Source: Roseomonas sp.
Lineage (GTDB): Bacteria; Pseudomonadota; Alphaproteobacteria; Acetobacterales; Acetobacteraceae
Reading direction: 5' to 3'
DNA: 64,000 nt
Assembly: GCA_020249435.1 (NCBI GenBank)
Contig: JADCFQ010000005.1
Span: 124,001-188,000, forward strand
A model generated the notes under the pieces. That model saw only the letters and a list, made by a program, of their open reading frames with translations, was not told the origin of the DNA and did no database searches. A program made the position numbers and the translations under genes. This document shows, piece by piece, positions 25,758-34,679 of the stretch (its first letter is position 1; the number at the start of each line of letters is the position of its first letter).

Positions 25758-26966
25758 TCAGAGCCCCAAAAACGCTTTTGCCATGATGTTCTTTTGGATC
25801 TCGGTGGAACCACCATAGATCGTCTGCTTGCGCCAATTGAAATAGGTCGGCTGCGCCAGCGTGGCCCATTCCGGCGCCAATTCCGGTTCATTCCAGCGAT
25901 CACCATCAGGATCAGCACCCACCATGCCGTAAGGCCCGGCGGCCATGACATAAAGATCACTGATCGCCTGCTGGATTTCCGTGCCGCGAATTTTCAGCAC
26001 GGAAGATGCCGGGTTGGGCTTGCGTTCACTAAGCTGACGGTTCTCATCCGCCAGCACACGCATGGTGGTCATCTCCAGCGCCTTCAGCTGCACTTCAACT
26101 TCCACCAAACGCTCACGGAAGCGCGCATCTTCGATCATCGGGCGCTCACCACCCGGTGCATTCTGCGCAATGAGCTTGAGGCGGCGGATACGATCCTTGG
26201 AAGCGCCAACCCGCGCCTGGCCGGTGCGTTCATTGGACAGCAGGAATTTCGCGCAATCCCAACCGCGATGTTCGGTGCCGACCAGATTGGCGACGGGTAC
26301 TTTCACATCATCAAAGAACACCTCATTCACCTCATGCGCGCCATCAATGGTGATGATCGGGCGCACGGTGATGCCCGGCGTTTTCATATCCACCAACAGG
26401 AAGGAAATGCCTTCCTGCTGCTTGGCCGCTTCCGGATTGGTGCGCACCAAAAGGAAAATCCAATCGGCATATTGCGCGAGCGTCGTCCAGGTCTTTTGCC
26501 CATTGACGATGTAGTGATCACCTTCGCGCACTGCGCGCGTTTTCAGCGACGCCAAATCGGACCCCGCGCCGGGTTCCGAAAATCCTTGGCAGAACCAAAG
26601 ATCGAGATTGGCAAGCTTCGGCAGGAAGAACTTCTTCTGTTCATCCGTGCCGAAGGCAATCAGCACCGGACCCAACATATTGCAGTTGAAGCCAAGCGGA
26701 ATCGGCGCCGGCGTGCCCTGCAATTCTTCCAGCAGGATGAAGCGCTTGATCGCGGACCAATCCTTCTGCCCGCCCCATTCCGCCGCCCAATGCGGCACGC
26801 ACCAGCCCTTGGCATTCAGCTTTTTCTGCCAATCCACCTGCATCTGCTTGGTGGGGGTGCGGCCCGCCGCCATGCGTTCCCGCGTATCGGCGGGCAGGTT
26901 GGCATCAATCCAATCCCGCACTTCCTGGCGGAAGGCGCGTTCCTCATCCGTGAAGCGTAGATCCAT
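25758..26966 (-). CDS. Acyl-CoA dehydrogenase, large subunit (PimC-like)
   Basis: FAD acyl-CoA dehydrogenase, 402 aa, resembling the large subunit of pimeloyl-CoA dehydrogenase. Motifs are WFCQGFSEPGAGSDLASLKT (FAD/substrate middle domain), YIVNGQKTWTTLAQYADWIF, and the C-terminal KQTIYGGSTEIQKNIMAKAF. AAGGGAA precedes ATG 26966 at a usable distance. It lies 38 bases after the FadB-like gene and 3 bases before its small-subunit partner. The set probably carries out beta-oxidation of pimeloyl-CoA or related odd or even dicarboxyl-CoA. The substrate is inferred from family resemblance, not shown by any residue I can read. Confidence 0.87.
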   Translation of the reverse strand: MDLRFTDEERAFRQEVRDWIDANLPADTRERMAAGRTPTKQMQVDWQKKLNAKGWCVPHWAAEWGGQKDWSAIKRFILLEELQGTPAPIPLGFNCNMLGPVLIAFGTDEQKKFFLPKLANLDLWFCQGFSEPGAGSDLASLKTRAVREGDHYIVNGQKTWTTLAQYADWIFLLVRTNPEAAKQQEGISFLLVDMKTPGITVRPIITIDGAHEVNEVFFDDVKVPVANLVGTEHRGWDCAKFLLSNERTGQARVGASKDRIRRLKLIAQNAPGGERPMIEDARFRERLVEVEVQLKALEMTTMRVLADENRQLSERKPNPASSVLKIRGTEIQQAISDLYVMAAGPYGMVGADPDGDRWNEPELAPEWATLAQPTYFNWRKQTIYGGSTEIQKNIMAKAFLGL

Positions 26967-27004
26967 TGTTCTTTCCCTTCATTCCTGCCTGCCGCCGCGC
27001 GGCA

Positions 27005-29089
27005 TCAAACCTTGGATTTGCCCATGCCGGCGAAGCTGCCGCCCTCATCGGCGAGTTTTTCGATCAGCGCTGTGGGACGGAGGTTCTTATCCCCCGTCGC
27101 CTCAGCGTATTGATTGAGCTTGTCGCGCACAGCCTTGAGGCCAAGCGTATCGGCCCAGAACATCGGCCCACCGCGCCAGGCCGGCCAGCCAAAGCCATTG
27201 GTGAAGATCACATCAATATCAATCGGGCGGGACGCGATGCCTTCTTCCAGAATGCGGGCGCCTTCATTCACCATGGGCAGCAATAGGCGTTCCAGGATTT
27301 CATCCGCTTCAATCTTGCGGCGGCGCACCTGCATTTTCTCTGCCACATCCAGAATGATGCGCTCCACTTCCGGGTCCGGCAGGCGGTTGCGCTTTTCATC
27401 ATACATATACCAGCCCTTGCTGGTTTTCTGACCAAAACGCCCCGCCGCCACCACGGCATCCGCAATCGGCGCCACCGTGCCGCGCGCCTTGCGCACCGCA
27501 GCACCAATATCCAAGCCAGCCAGGTCACCGGTCGCGAGCGGCCCCATGGCCATGCCATAGCCTTCCATCACGCGGTCAATATCCTGCGGCAGGCAGCCTT
27601 CCAGCAGCAGCTTTTCCACCTGCGGCGTGCGCTTGCCGGTCATGCGATTGCCGACAAAGCCATCGCAATTGCCCACCAGCACCGGCAGCTTGCCGATCTT
27701 TTTGCCGAATTCGGTCGCCGTTGCGATGGCGACCGGATTGGTCTTCGACCCGCGCACATTCTCAAGCAGGCGCATGACATTGGCGGGACTGAAGAAATGC
27801 ATCCCCATCACCCATTCGGGCCGCGTTGTCGCATTCGCGATCTGGTCAATATCGAGCGTCGAGGTATTGGAAGCCAGCACAATCCCCGGCCGCGCCGCCT
27901 TATCCAACCGCGCGAAGACCTGCTTCTTCACCTCCATGTTTTCAAACACGGCTTCGATCACCAGGTCGGCTTCGCCCACGGAGTTTTCGAAATCGGTCGA
28001 ACCGGTCAGCAGCGCGCGGCGCTTTTCATATTCGGCCTGAGACAAACGACCGGAAGCGACCGTGCGCTGCCAATTCGCCTCACAACGCTGCAAGCCCTTG
28101 GCGAGGGCCTCTTCCGTCATTTCCACAATGGTTACGGGCACGCCGAAATTCGCCGCACTCATGGCAATGCCGCCCCCCATGGTGCCGCCACCGATCACGA
28201 CAAGCTTGCCAACCGGCAGCACCTGCGTATCAGCAGGCAGGCCCGGCACGCGCTGCGCTTCGCGTTCCCCGAAGAAGATATGCCGCAGCGCCTTGGATTG
28301 TTCGCCCGCCACCAGCGTCGCGAATAGATCGCGTTCCTTCTGCAAGCCTTCTTCAAACGGCAGCGTGAAGGAAGCGCGCACCGCTTCCACGCAGCCCTTG
28401 GGACTTTCCTGGCCACGAGAACGCTTCAGCAAAGCGCCCGCAGCGGCATCAAAGGCCGCCATATCCTGGCCCGCGATCTTGTCCGTGCGGTTGCGCGCCA
28501 GGGTGAAATTCCGGCCGAGATTGGCGCGCGCAAAGGCAATGGCACCGGCTTCCAAATCGCCATCAATAATCGCATCCACAAAGCCGAGCTTCAGCGCCTC
28601 GGTCGCCTTTACCGGGTCTCCGGGCACGATGATTTTCAGCGCCGCTTCCGGCCCAATCAGGCGCGGCAGGCGCTGCGTGCCGCCCGCCCCCGGCACAAAG
28701 CCGCGCTTCACTTCCGGCAGGCCAAGATTCGCATCCGCCACCGCGACACGCGCATGGCATGCGAGTGCCACTTCCAAACCACCCCCAAGCGCCGAGCCAT
28801 GAATGGCCGCCACCGTAAGGCCGGGGAAGCTTTCAAACTGCTCAAACACTTCGGTGAGGGAGGGCGGGACACGTGGCTTGCCGAATTCGGTCATCTCCGC
28901 GCCCGCGCAGAACATGCGCCCGGTGCCGATAATCACCACGGCCTTGGCGCCGGCAGCGCGCGCGGCCTTCATGCCATCATAAAGCCCGGCACGGATTTCG
29001 GTGCGCAGCGTATTCACCGGCGGATTGGCAAGGCGCAGCACATGCACCTCCCCGATCGCCACATGCTGCACGAATTGAGTCTCAGCCAA
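27005..29089 (-). CDS. Bifunctional enoyl-CoA hydratase / 3-hydroxyacyl-CoA dehydrogenase (FadB/PimF-like)
   Basis: A 694-aa multifunctional beta-oxidation enzyme. The N-terminal crotonase domain (about 1-190) has the oxyanion-hole segment IHGSALGGGLEVALACHARV and a catalytic-Glu region in PEVKRGFVPGAGGTQRLPRL. The NAD-binding domain begins near residue 295 (KLVVIGGGTMGGGIAMSAAN), with the catalytic His in GMHFFSPANVMRLLE. The C-terminal domain follows twice (GNCDGFVGNRMTGKR and KGWYMYDEKRN... with FTNGFGWPAWRGGPMF). It is first in the minus-strand series with the ACAD subunits, and divergent from the SDR gene (145-base shared promoter region). No thiolase is present in the window. Confidence 0.93.
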   Translation of the reverse strand: MAETQFVQHVAIGEVHVLRLANPPVNTLRTEIRAGLYDGMKAARAAGAKAVVIIGTGRMFCAGAEMTEFGKPRVPPSLTEVFEQFESFPGLTVAAIHGSALGGGLEVALACHARVAVADANLGLPEVKRGFVPGAGGTQRLPRLIGPEAALKIIVPGDPVKATEALKLGFVDAIIDGDLEAGAIAFARANLGRNFTLARNRTDKIAGQDMAAFDAAAGALLKRSRGQESPKGCVEAVRASFTLPFEEGLQKERDLFATLVAGEQSKALRHIFFGEREAQRVPGLPADTQVLPVGKLVVIGGGTMGGGIAMSAANFGVPVTIVEMTEEALAKGLQRCEANWQRTVASGRLSQAEYEKRRALLTGSTDFENSVGEADLVIEAVFENMEVKKQVFARLDKAARPGIVLASNTSTLDIDQIANATTRPEWVMGMHFFSPANVMRLLENVRGSKTNPVAIATATEFGKKIGKLPVLVGNCDGFVGNRMTGKRTPQVEKLLLEGCLPQDIDRVMEGYGMAMGPLATGDLAGLDIGAAVRKARGTVAPIADAVVAAGRFGQKTSKGWYMYDEKRNRLPDPEVERIILDVAEKMQVRRRKIEADEILERLLLPMVNEGARILEEGIASRPIDIDVIFTNGFGWPAWRGGPMFWADTLGLKAVRDKLNQYAEATGDKNLRPTALIEKLADEGGSFAGMGKSKV

Positions 29090-29234
29090 AGCGTCTCTCC
29101 CTCATCCAGGCGGGGTCTGACGACCCCTTTGGCGGCTAGTCTCCGGCACTCTGCGCCTGAGGGCAAGCACCCGGTTGCGGGAAAGCTTCGATCATGCTGC
29201 GCTGACGCTCAACGGGCTAACAGGAGGAAGCGCC

Positions 29235-30017
29235 ATGTCCCTATTCGATCTGACCGGCAAGGTGGCCGTGGTAACCGGCGGCAGCCGCGGCATTGGCCGG
29301 GCGATTTGCGAAAGAATGGCCGAGCAAGGCGCCAAGGTGGTGGTATCCTCCCGCAAGCTCGATGCCTGTCAGGAGGTTGTGGAGGCCATCAAGGCCAAGG
29401 GCGGGGAAGCCATGGCCATTGCCTGCAATATCGGGCGCAAGAATGAATGTCAGGCGCTGATAGACCAAACCATCGCCGCCTGGGGCCAGGTGGATATCAT
29501 GGTCTGCAATGCCGCGATCAACCCGCATTTTGGCCCCGCCATGACCATGCCGGATGAGATTTTTGACAAGATCATGGCGTCCAATATCAAATCGAATCTC
29601 TGGCTTTCGCATATGACGGCGCCGGGCATGGCGGAACGTGGCGGTGGTTCCATCATCATCATTTCCTCTATCGGCGGCTTTCGCGGTTCCCCGGTGCTGG
29701 GCGCCTATGCCATTTCCAAGGCGGCCGATATGCAATTGGTGCGCAATCTGGCGGTGGAATGGGGCCCCAAAAACGTGCGCGCCAATGCCATTGCACCCGG
29801 CCTGGTGCGGACGGATTTCGCCCGCGCGCTGTGGGAAGATCCGGGCATCTACGCCAAGCGCACCAAGGACACGCCGCTCAAGCGCATTGGGGAGCCCGAT
29901 GAAATCGCGGGTGCCGCGGTGTTTCTGGGCTCCGCCGCCGGGTCCTTCATGACCGGGCAGACGATTGTGATTGATGGCGGTGTGCTGGCCGGCACGCCGA
30001 GCCGTTCGGATGATTGA
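29235..30017 (+). CDS. Short-chain dehydrogenase/reductase
   Basis: NAD(P)-dependent SDR, 260 aa, starting at ATG 29235 with AGGAGG about 7 bases upstream. The cofactor motif [17 protein letters not shown] is at residues 12-28. The NAG-type motif reads [12 protein letters not shown], the catalytic Ser is in [13 protein letters not shown], and Tyr-x3-Lys is YAISK. The C-terminal APGLVRTDF and [10 protein letters not shown] are typical. Its divergent pairing with the FadB-like gene suggests a role in acyl-CoA or hydroxy-acid metabolism. Substrate unknown. Confidence 0.9.
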   Translation: MSLFDLTGKVAVVTGGSRGIGRAICERMAEQGAKVVVSSRKLDACQEVVEAIKAKGGEAMAIACNIGRKNECQALIDQTIAAWGQVDIMVCNAAINPHFGPAMTMPDEIFDKIMASNIKSNLWLSHMTAPGMAERGGGSIIIISSIGGFRGSPVLGAYAISKAADMQLVRNLAVEWGPKNVRANAIAPGLVRTDFARALWEDPGIYAKRTKDTPLKRIGEPDEIAGAAVFLGSAAGSFMTGQTIVIDGGVLAGTPSRSDD

Positions 30018-30038
30018 GTGGCGCTTGCCGCGCGCCAT

Positions 30039-30066
30039 GGCGTGATCCCTATCGCGGGATCATGCC
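30039..30066. terminator. Hairpin between convergent SDR and acs genes
   Basis: An 11-bp stem GGCGTGATCCC / GGGATCATGCC (one G-T wobble) with a six-base loop. There is no strong T-run, but position between convergent stops supports a terminator. It shares the GGCGTGATCC core with the hairpin at 58816. Confidence 0.65.
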
Positions 30067-30086
30067 AATCGTGGAACTAAATGACT

Positions 30087-32018
30087 CTACCGCACCCTAT
30101 TCGCCACCAGCTCATCCACCACAGCGGGATCAGCCAATGTGCTGGTATCGCCCAGCCCATCCACCTCATTCGCTGCGATCTTACGCAGGATGCGGCGCAT
30201 GATCTTGCCGGAACGGGTTTTCGGCAGGCCGGGGGCCCATTGAATGGCATCCGGGGTCGCGATGGGGCCGATTTCCTTGCGCACCCAGGCTACCAATTCC
30301 TTGCGCAGCACATCGGTCGCCTCAACACCCGCCTTCAGCGTGACATAGGCGTAAATGCCCTGGCCCTTGATGTCATGCGGCATGCCAACCACGGCGGCTT
30401 CCGCCACCGCTGGGTTCGCGACCAGCGCGCTTTCAATCTCGGCGGTGCCCATGCGGTGGCCCGCCACGTTGATCACATCATCCACGCGGCCCGTGATCCA
30501 GTAATAGCCATCGGCATCGCGCCGCGCGCCATCGCCGGTGAAATACATGCCCTTGAAGGTGGAAAAATAGGTCTGCACGAAGCGTTCATGATCGCCATAA
30601 ACCGTGCGCATCTGCCCCGGCCAGCTATCGAGGATCACCAGATTCCCCTCGGTCGCCCCTTCCAAAAGCTTGCCTTCCCCATCCACCAAAGCGGGCCGCA
30701 CACCCGGCAGCGGTAGTGTGGCGGAACCCGGCTTTTGTGCAACCGCGCCTGGCAACGGCGAGATCAGAATGCCGCCGGTTTCCGTCTGCCACCAGGTATC
30801 CACAATCGGGCAACGCTCATCGCCCACCACGCGATAATACCACAGCCAGGCTTCGGGATTGATCGGCTCACCCACGCTGCCCAGAATCCGCAGGCTGGAA
30901 CGATCATGCTTTTTCACCGGCGCCTCACCATCGCGCATCAGGGCGCGAATTGCGGTGGGTGCGGTGTAGAAGATATTCACCTTGTGCTTCGCCACCACCT
31001 GCCAGAAGCGCCCGGAATCCGGCCAGCTCGGCACGCCTTCAAACATCAGCGTGGTCGCGCCATTCGCGAGGGGGCCATAGACAATATAGCTATGCCCGGT
31101 CACCCAGCCGACATCGGCGGTGCACCAATAGATCTCGCCATCGCGGTAATCGAAAACCTTCTCATGCGTATAGGAAGCCCAGACCATATAGCCGCCGGTG
31201 GTGTGCAAAACGCCCTTCGGCTTGCCCGTGCTGCCCGAGGTGTAAAGGATAAACAGCGGGTCTTCCGCGCCCATCGGCTCGGGCTCGCAGGTTTCGGGCT
31301 GGCCAGCAGTGATCGCATCCCACCAATGATCGCGGCCTGACATCATTTCAACATTGCCGCCGGTATTGCGCGCGACAATCACGTTCTTGATGGAAGGGCA
31401 GGTCAGCAGCGCCTCATCCGCATTGACCTTCAGCGGCACGCGCCGCCCGCCGCGCCGGCCTTCATCCGCGGTGATCAGCATGACGCATTCGGAATCCTGA
31501 ATGCGGGATGCGAGGCTATCGGGCGAGAAACCACCAAAGACGATGGAATGCACGGCACCAACGCGCGCACAAGCCAGCATGGCAACCGCCGCTTCCACAA
31601 TCATCGGCAGATAGATGCAAACACGATCGCCCTTCTTCACGCCAAGCTTGCGCATGGCATTGGCCAGCTTGCAGACACGCGCATGCAAATCGCGGTAGGT
31701 CACCTTGGCATCTGCGGCGGGGTCATCGCCTTCCCACAGGATCGCCACCTGATCACCGCGCGTGGCCAAATGCCGATCAAGGCAGGAGACCGAGGCATTC
31801 AGCACCCCATCCTCAAACCACTTGATCGAAACATTGCCGTTGAAATCGGTGTTCTTGATTTTGGTCGGCGCCTTCATCCAGGCGAGGCGGTTCGCTTCCG
31901 CGCGCCAAAAACCATCAGGGTCCTTCGCCGCCTGATCATACATGGCAGCGCGCTGCGCTTCGGTCACACGCGCCTTGGCGACAATTTCGGGTTTCAGCGC
32001 AATCAATTCATCAGCCAT
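30087..32018 (-). CDS. acs: Acetyl-CoA synthetase (AMP-forming)
   Basis: Activates acetate to acetyl-CoA through acetyl-AMP; 643 aa, normal length. Motifs are the P-loop [36 protein letters not shown] (A5 region) and [20 protein letters not shown] (A8). The C-terminal catalytic lysine sits in [17 protein letters not shown], the site regulated by acetylation in homologues. GGGGGAGGA lies 8 bases before ATG 32018. It is a single gene, with no actP or regulator next to it. Confidence 0.97.
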   Translation of the reverse strand: MADELIALKPEIVAKARVTEAQRAAMYDQAAKDPDGFWRAEANRLAWMKAPTKIKNTDFNGNVSIKWFEDGVLNASVSCLDRHLATRGDQVAILWEGDDPAADAKVTYRDLHARVCKLANAMRKLGVKKGDRVCIYLPMIVEAAVAMLACARVGAVHSIVFGGFSPDSLASRIQDSECVMLITADEGRRGGRRVPLKVNADEALLTCPSIKNVIVARNTGGNVEMMSGRDHWWDAITAGQPETCEPEPMGAEDPLFILYTSGSTGKPKGVLHTTGGYMVWASYTHEKVFDYRDGEIYWCTADVGWVTGHSYIVYGPLANGATTLMFEGVPSWPDSGRFWQVVAKHKVNIFYTAPTAIRALMRDGEAPVKKHDRSSLRILGSVGEPINPEAWLWYYRVVGDERCPIVDTWWQTETGGILISPLPGAVAQKPGSATLPLPGVRPALVDGEGKLLEGATEGNLVILDSWPGQMRTVYGDHERFVQTYFSTFKGMYFTGDGARRDADGYYWITGRVDDVINVAGHRMGTAEIESALVANPAVAEAAVVGMPHDIKGQGIYAYVTLKAGVEATDVLRKELVAWVRKEIGPIATPDAIQWAPGLPKTRSGKIMRRILRKIAANEVDGLGDTSTLADPAVVDELVANRVR

Positions 32019-32118
32019 GCCTGGGTCCTCCCCCTTTAGGTCTTGCTATGCAGGGAATGTGCGTCCGGGCTTCGGGTCGCGTCAATCTTTGGCGGGTGGG
32101 GAGGCGCCTGAAAAGCAA

Positions 32119-32144
32119 AAGGCCCGCCTTGTGGGGCGGGCCTT
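32119..32144 (-). terminator. Intrinsic terminator after the small secreted protein gene
   Basis: Read on the minus strand, a perfect 10-bp stem (AAGGCCCGCC/GGCGGGCCTT) is followed by a TTTTGCTTTT tract. It ends the 32196-32432 gene. Confidence 0.85.
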
Positions 32145-32151
32145 CTGGCGG

Positions 32152-32183
32152 ACCGGCGGGCGGCGGCGCTGCCGCCCGCCGGT
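32152..32183. terminator. Strong GC hairpin with T-run on the plus strand
   Basis: A perfect 13-bp stem ACCGGCGGGCGGC / GCCGCCCGCCGGT with a six-base loop, followed on the plus strand by TTT. It lies just after the stop of the 32196 gene on the minus strand and next to the other terminator, so the two form a double barrier. Confidence 0.7.
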
Positions 32184-32195
32184 TTTGCGTTCAGG

Positions 32196-32432
32196 TCAGC
32201 GGGTGGCACCGCCCGAGGGGGCCGCCGGGGTCACCGCCCTGGTCTGGCCATTCCCCTGATGGCCACGCACCTGGCCGGTGGCGGCTTCACCCGGCTTGGC
32301 CGGAGCCTGCGCGGCGGGGCGGCTGCCCTGGGCCGGGGCGGTGGAGCTTGCCGCCCCCTGCGCGAAGGCCGCGCCCGTGAGCGCGAAAGCAAGGCCGGTG
32401 GCGAGAAGTGAGGTCTTCGTCATGTAGCGCAT
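32196..32432 (-). CDS. Small secreted Ala/Gly/Pro-rich protein, function unknown
   Basis: A 78-aa protein with AGGAGG 5 bases before ATG 32432. The signal peptide MRYMTKTSLLATGLAFALTG is cleaved after AFAQ. The mature part is about 50 residues of low-complexity Ala, Gly, Pro, Thr and Gln with few hydrophobics, so it is probably unfolded. The strong ribosome-binding site and its own terminator support a real, possibly well-expressed gene. The family is not recognised. Confidence 0.7.
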   Translation of the reverse strand: MRYMTKTSLLATGLAFALTGAAFAQGAASSTAPAQGSRPAAQAPAKPGEAATGQVRGHQGNGQTRAVTPAAPSGGATR

Positions 32433-32632
32433 CTTGTCCTCCTATGTTGAACTGTGCGCATGGACATATGACCCCGCCGTCAAGGCGGCCTTGCGACAAA
32501 GGCAAGGTATTTTCAGGGTTTTTGCGGCGGCGCCATGGCGGGTATGGCGCGATTACGGCGAAGACGGCGCTCAAAAGGGCTTTATTTACCAAGCGTGCAT
32601 ATTATTTTTAGATTGCGGTCGGAGGAGACCAA

Positions 32633-33508
32633 ATGCCCACCCCCAACCGGCCTGGATCTGGCATAGGCACGGCCCTGCTGCTGGCGGTTGCGATGCTTTG
32701 CGCTGTGATCCCGAAAGCCCTCGGCCAAGCGCCCCCGCCCGCGCAGCAACAACGCAGCGCCGCACCAAGCGGACCTGGTTTTCCGGTGCAGGTAGGGCAA
32801 TTCTTTCGCGACTGTCCCGAATGCCCTGAGATGGTCGTGATCCCCGCCGGGCGCTTTCAGATGGGCAGCCCGGCAAATGAAAAGGGGCGTTACACTAATG
32901 AAGGCCCGCAGCGCGATGTGGCGCTGCGCGCGCCTCTGGCAGTCGGTAGGTTCGAAGTCACCTTCGCCGAATGGGATGCCTGTGTGGCAGCGCGCGGATG
33001 CAGCCACCGCCCGAATGATCGGGGCTGGGGCAGGGGCCGCCAGCCCGTGGTGGATGTCAGTTGGGAAGACGCGCAGCAATATGTCGAATGGCTCAGGCAA
33101 CGTACCGGGCGGCGATATCGGCTGCTGACGGAAGCGGAATGGGAATATGCCGCAAGGGCTGTCACCATGACCGCCTTTGTCACCGGCAACGCCATCACTG
33201 AAGCCCAGGCCAATTACGGCCACACAGTCAATCGGCCGCGCCCCACCGGCAGCTATCCGCCGAACCGCTTCGGCCTGCATGATATGCAGGGCAATGTCTG
33301 GGAATGGGTGCAGGATTGTCTCGAACGCAGCTATGCCAATGCGCCGCTTGATGCCTCGGAAGCCGTGGTGACGCCGGGTTGCGCCTGGCGCGCGATGCGG
33401 GGCGGGTCCTGGAGCAATCAGGCTGCCTTTTTGCGCTCAGCGATGCGCTACGGGGTTGCCGCCACAACCAGGCGCGATGATACCGGCTTTCGCGTGGCCA
33501 GGATGTAG
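32633..33508 (+). CDS. SUMF1/EgtB-fold secreted protein (formylglycine-generating-enzyme family, probably not an FGE)
   Basis: A 291-aa exported protein with GGAGGAG before ATG 32633 and a signal peptide ending near residue 31 (ALGQ). The SUMF1 domain starts CPEMVVIPAGRFQMGSPANE (about 65), and continues with FEVTFAEWDACVAARGC, QPVVDVSWEDAQQYVEWL, YRLLTEAEWEYAARA, NRFGLHDMQGNVWEWVQDC and AMRGGSWSNQAAFLRSAMRY. True FGEs need a Cys pair near the RGGS segment; here those positions are not Cys. So it is unlikely to activate sulfatases. Related proteins have structural or regulatory roles. It is convergent with aroC. Confidence 0.88.
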   Translation: MPTPNRPGSGIGTALLLAVAMLCAVIPKALGQAPPPAQQQRSAAPSGPGFPVQVGQFFRDCPECPEMVVIPAGRFQMGSPANEKGRYTNEGPQRDVALRAPLAVGRFEVTFAEWDACVAARGCSHRPNDRGWGRGRQPVVDVSWEDAQQYVEWLRQRTGRRYRLLTEAEWEYAARAVTMTAFVTGNAITEAQANYGHTVNRPRPTGSYPPNRFGLHDMQGNVWEWVQDCLERSYANAPLDASEAVVTPGCAWRAMRGGSWSNQAAFLRSAMRYGVAATTRRDDTGFRVARM

Positions 33509-33530
33509 TCTCCAGAAGGGTTAGGCGCCT

Positions 33531-34637
33531 TCAGTTGCGCGGCAGGCGCGCGGCACTTGGTGCATCCGGGTTCTGTGCGCGATGGCGCAGCAAATGATCC
33601 GCCAGCACCAGCGCCATCATCGCTTCCCCAACCGGCACCGCTCGGATGCCAACGCAAGGGTCGTGGCGGCCCTTGGTGATAATCTCCACATCCTGGCCGA
33701 AGCGATCCACGCCAAGCCGGGGTTCCAGGATCGAACTGGTGGGCTTTACCGCAAACCGCGCGACAATCGGCTGGCCGGTGCTGATGCCGCCCAAAACGCC
33801 GCCGGCGTGATTGGCCTGGAAGGCGACCAAGCCACCCTCAGCCATGCGCATTTCATCCGCATTGGCCGTGCCGGTCAGGGCAGCGGCGGCGAAGCCATCG
33901 CCAATCTCAACGCCTTTGACGGCATTGATGCCCATTAGCGCGCCGGCCAAATCCGCATCAAGTTTGCCGTAAATCGGCGCACCCAGGCCGGGGGGCACGC
34001 CTTCGGCCACAATTTCAATCACCGCACCCACTGAATTGCCGGATTTGCGCAGCGCCAATAGCTGTTCCTCCCAGCGCGCCGCGGCGGCGTGGTCCGGGCA
34101 GAAAAAATCATTTTCCTCGACCGCCGCCCAATCCCAATTGGCGCGGTCCACCGTATCGCCGCCCATGGCAACCAGCGCACCCCTGATCCGCACACCATCG
34201 CCCAGCACCTTGCGCGCAATGGCGCCGGCGGCGACGCGCATCGCGGTCTCGCGTGCGCTGGAACGCCCGCCGCCGCGGTAATCGCGAATGCCGTATTTCA
34301 ATTCATAGGCAATATCGGCATGGCCGGGGCGAAAGCGATCCTTGATCTCCCCGTAATCCTTGCTGCGCTGGTCGGTATTTTCGATCATCAGTGCAATGGG
34401 CGTACCGGTGGTCTGGCCTTCAAACACGCCCGAGAGAATGCGCACCTGATCCGCTTCCTGGCGTTGCGTAACGAATTTGGATTGCCCCGGCCGGCGCCGA
34501 TCCAGGAAGGGCTGGATATCGGCTTCCGAAAGCGCGAGGCGCGGCGGCGCGCCATCCACCACGCAGCCAATAGCCGGCCCATGGCTTTCGCCCCAGGTGG
34601 TGACGCGGAAAAGATGACCGAAACTGTTATGCGACAT
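33531..34637 (-). CDS. aroC: Chorismate synthase
   Basis: Last step of the shikimate pathway: converts 5-enolpyruvylshikimate 3-phosphate to chorismate using reduced FMN. It is 368 aa from ATG 34637 ([20 protein letters not shown]); the open extension to 34673 is unsupported. The three family signatures are [20 protein letters not shown] near the start, [20 protein letters not shown], and [10 protein letters not shown]. The active-site His residues in GESHG and in [14 protein letters not shown] are present. It starts 42 bases after the ThDP enzyme stop, on the same strand. Confidence 0.97.
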   Translation of the reverse strand: MSHNSFGHLFRVTTWGESHGPAIGCVVDGAPPRLALSEADIQPFLDRRRPGQSKFVTQRQEADQVRILSGVFEGQTTGTPIALMIENTDQRSKDYGEIKDRFRPGHADIAYELKYGIRDYRGGGRSSARETAMRVAAGAIARKVLGDGVRIRGALVAMGGDTVDRANWDWAAVEENDFFCPDHAAAARWEEQLLALRKSGNSVGAVIEIVAEGVPPGLGAPIYGKLDADLAGALMGINAVKGVEIGDGFAAAALTGTANADEMRMAEGGLVAFQANHAGGVLGGISTGQPIVARFAVKPTSSILEPRLGVDRFGQDVEIITKGRHDPCVGIRAVPVGEAMMALVLADHLLRHRAQNPDAPSAARLPRN

Positions 34638-34679
34638 GGGGCAGGGTCTATCCCGCCCCCTGCCCTGCGACAAGCGCCT

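Noticed and set aside
25794-26960. A 388-codon plus-strand frame
   Set aside because: It is antisense to the PimC-like acyl-CoA dehydrogenase gene, which has full family motifs.
32633-33508. Formylglycine-generating enzyme / sulfatase activator
   Set aside because: The Cys pair needed for that chemistry is absent and no sulfatase gene is nearby.
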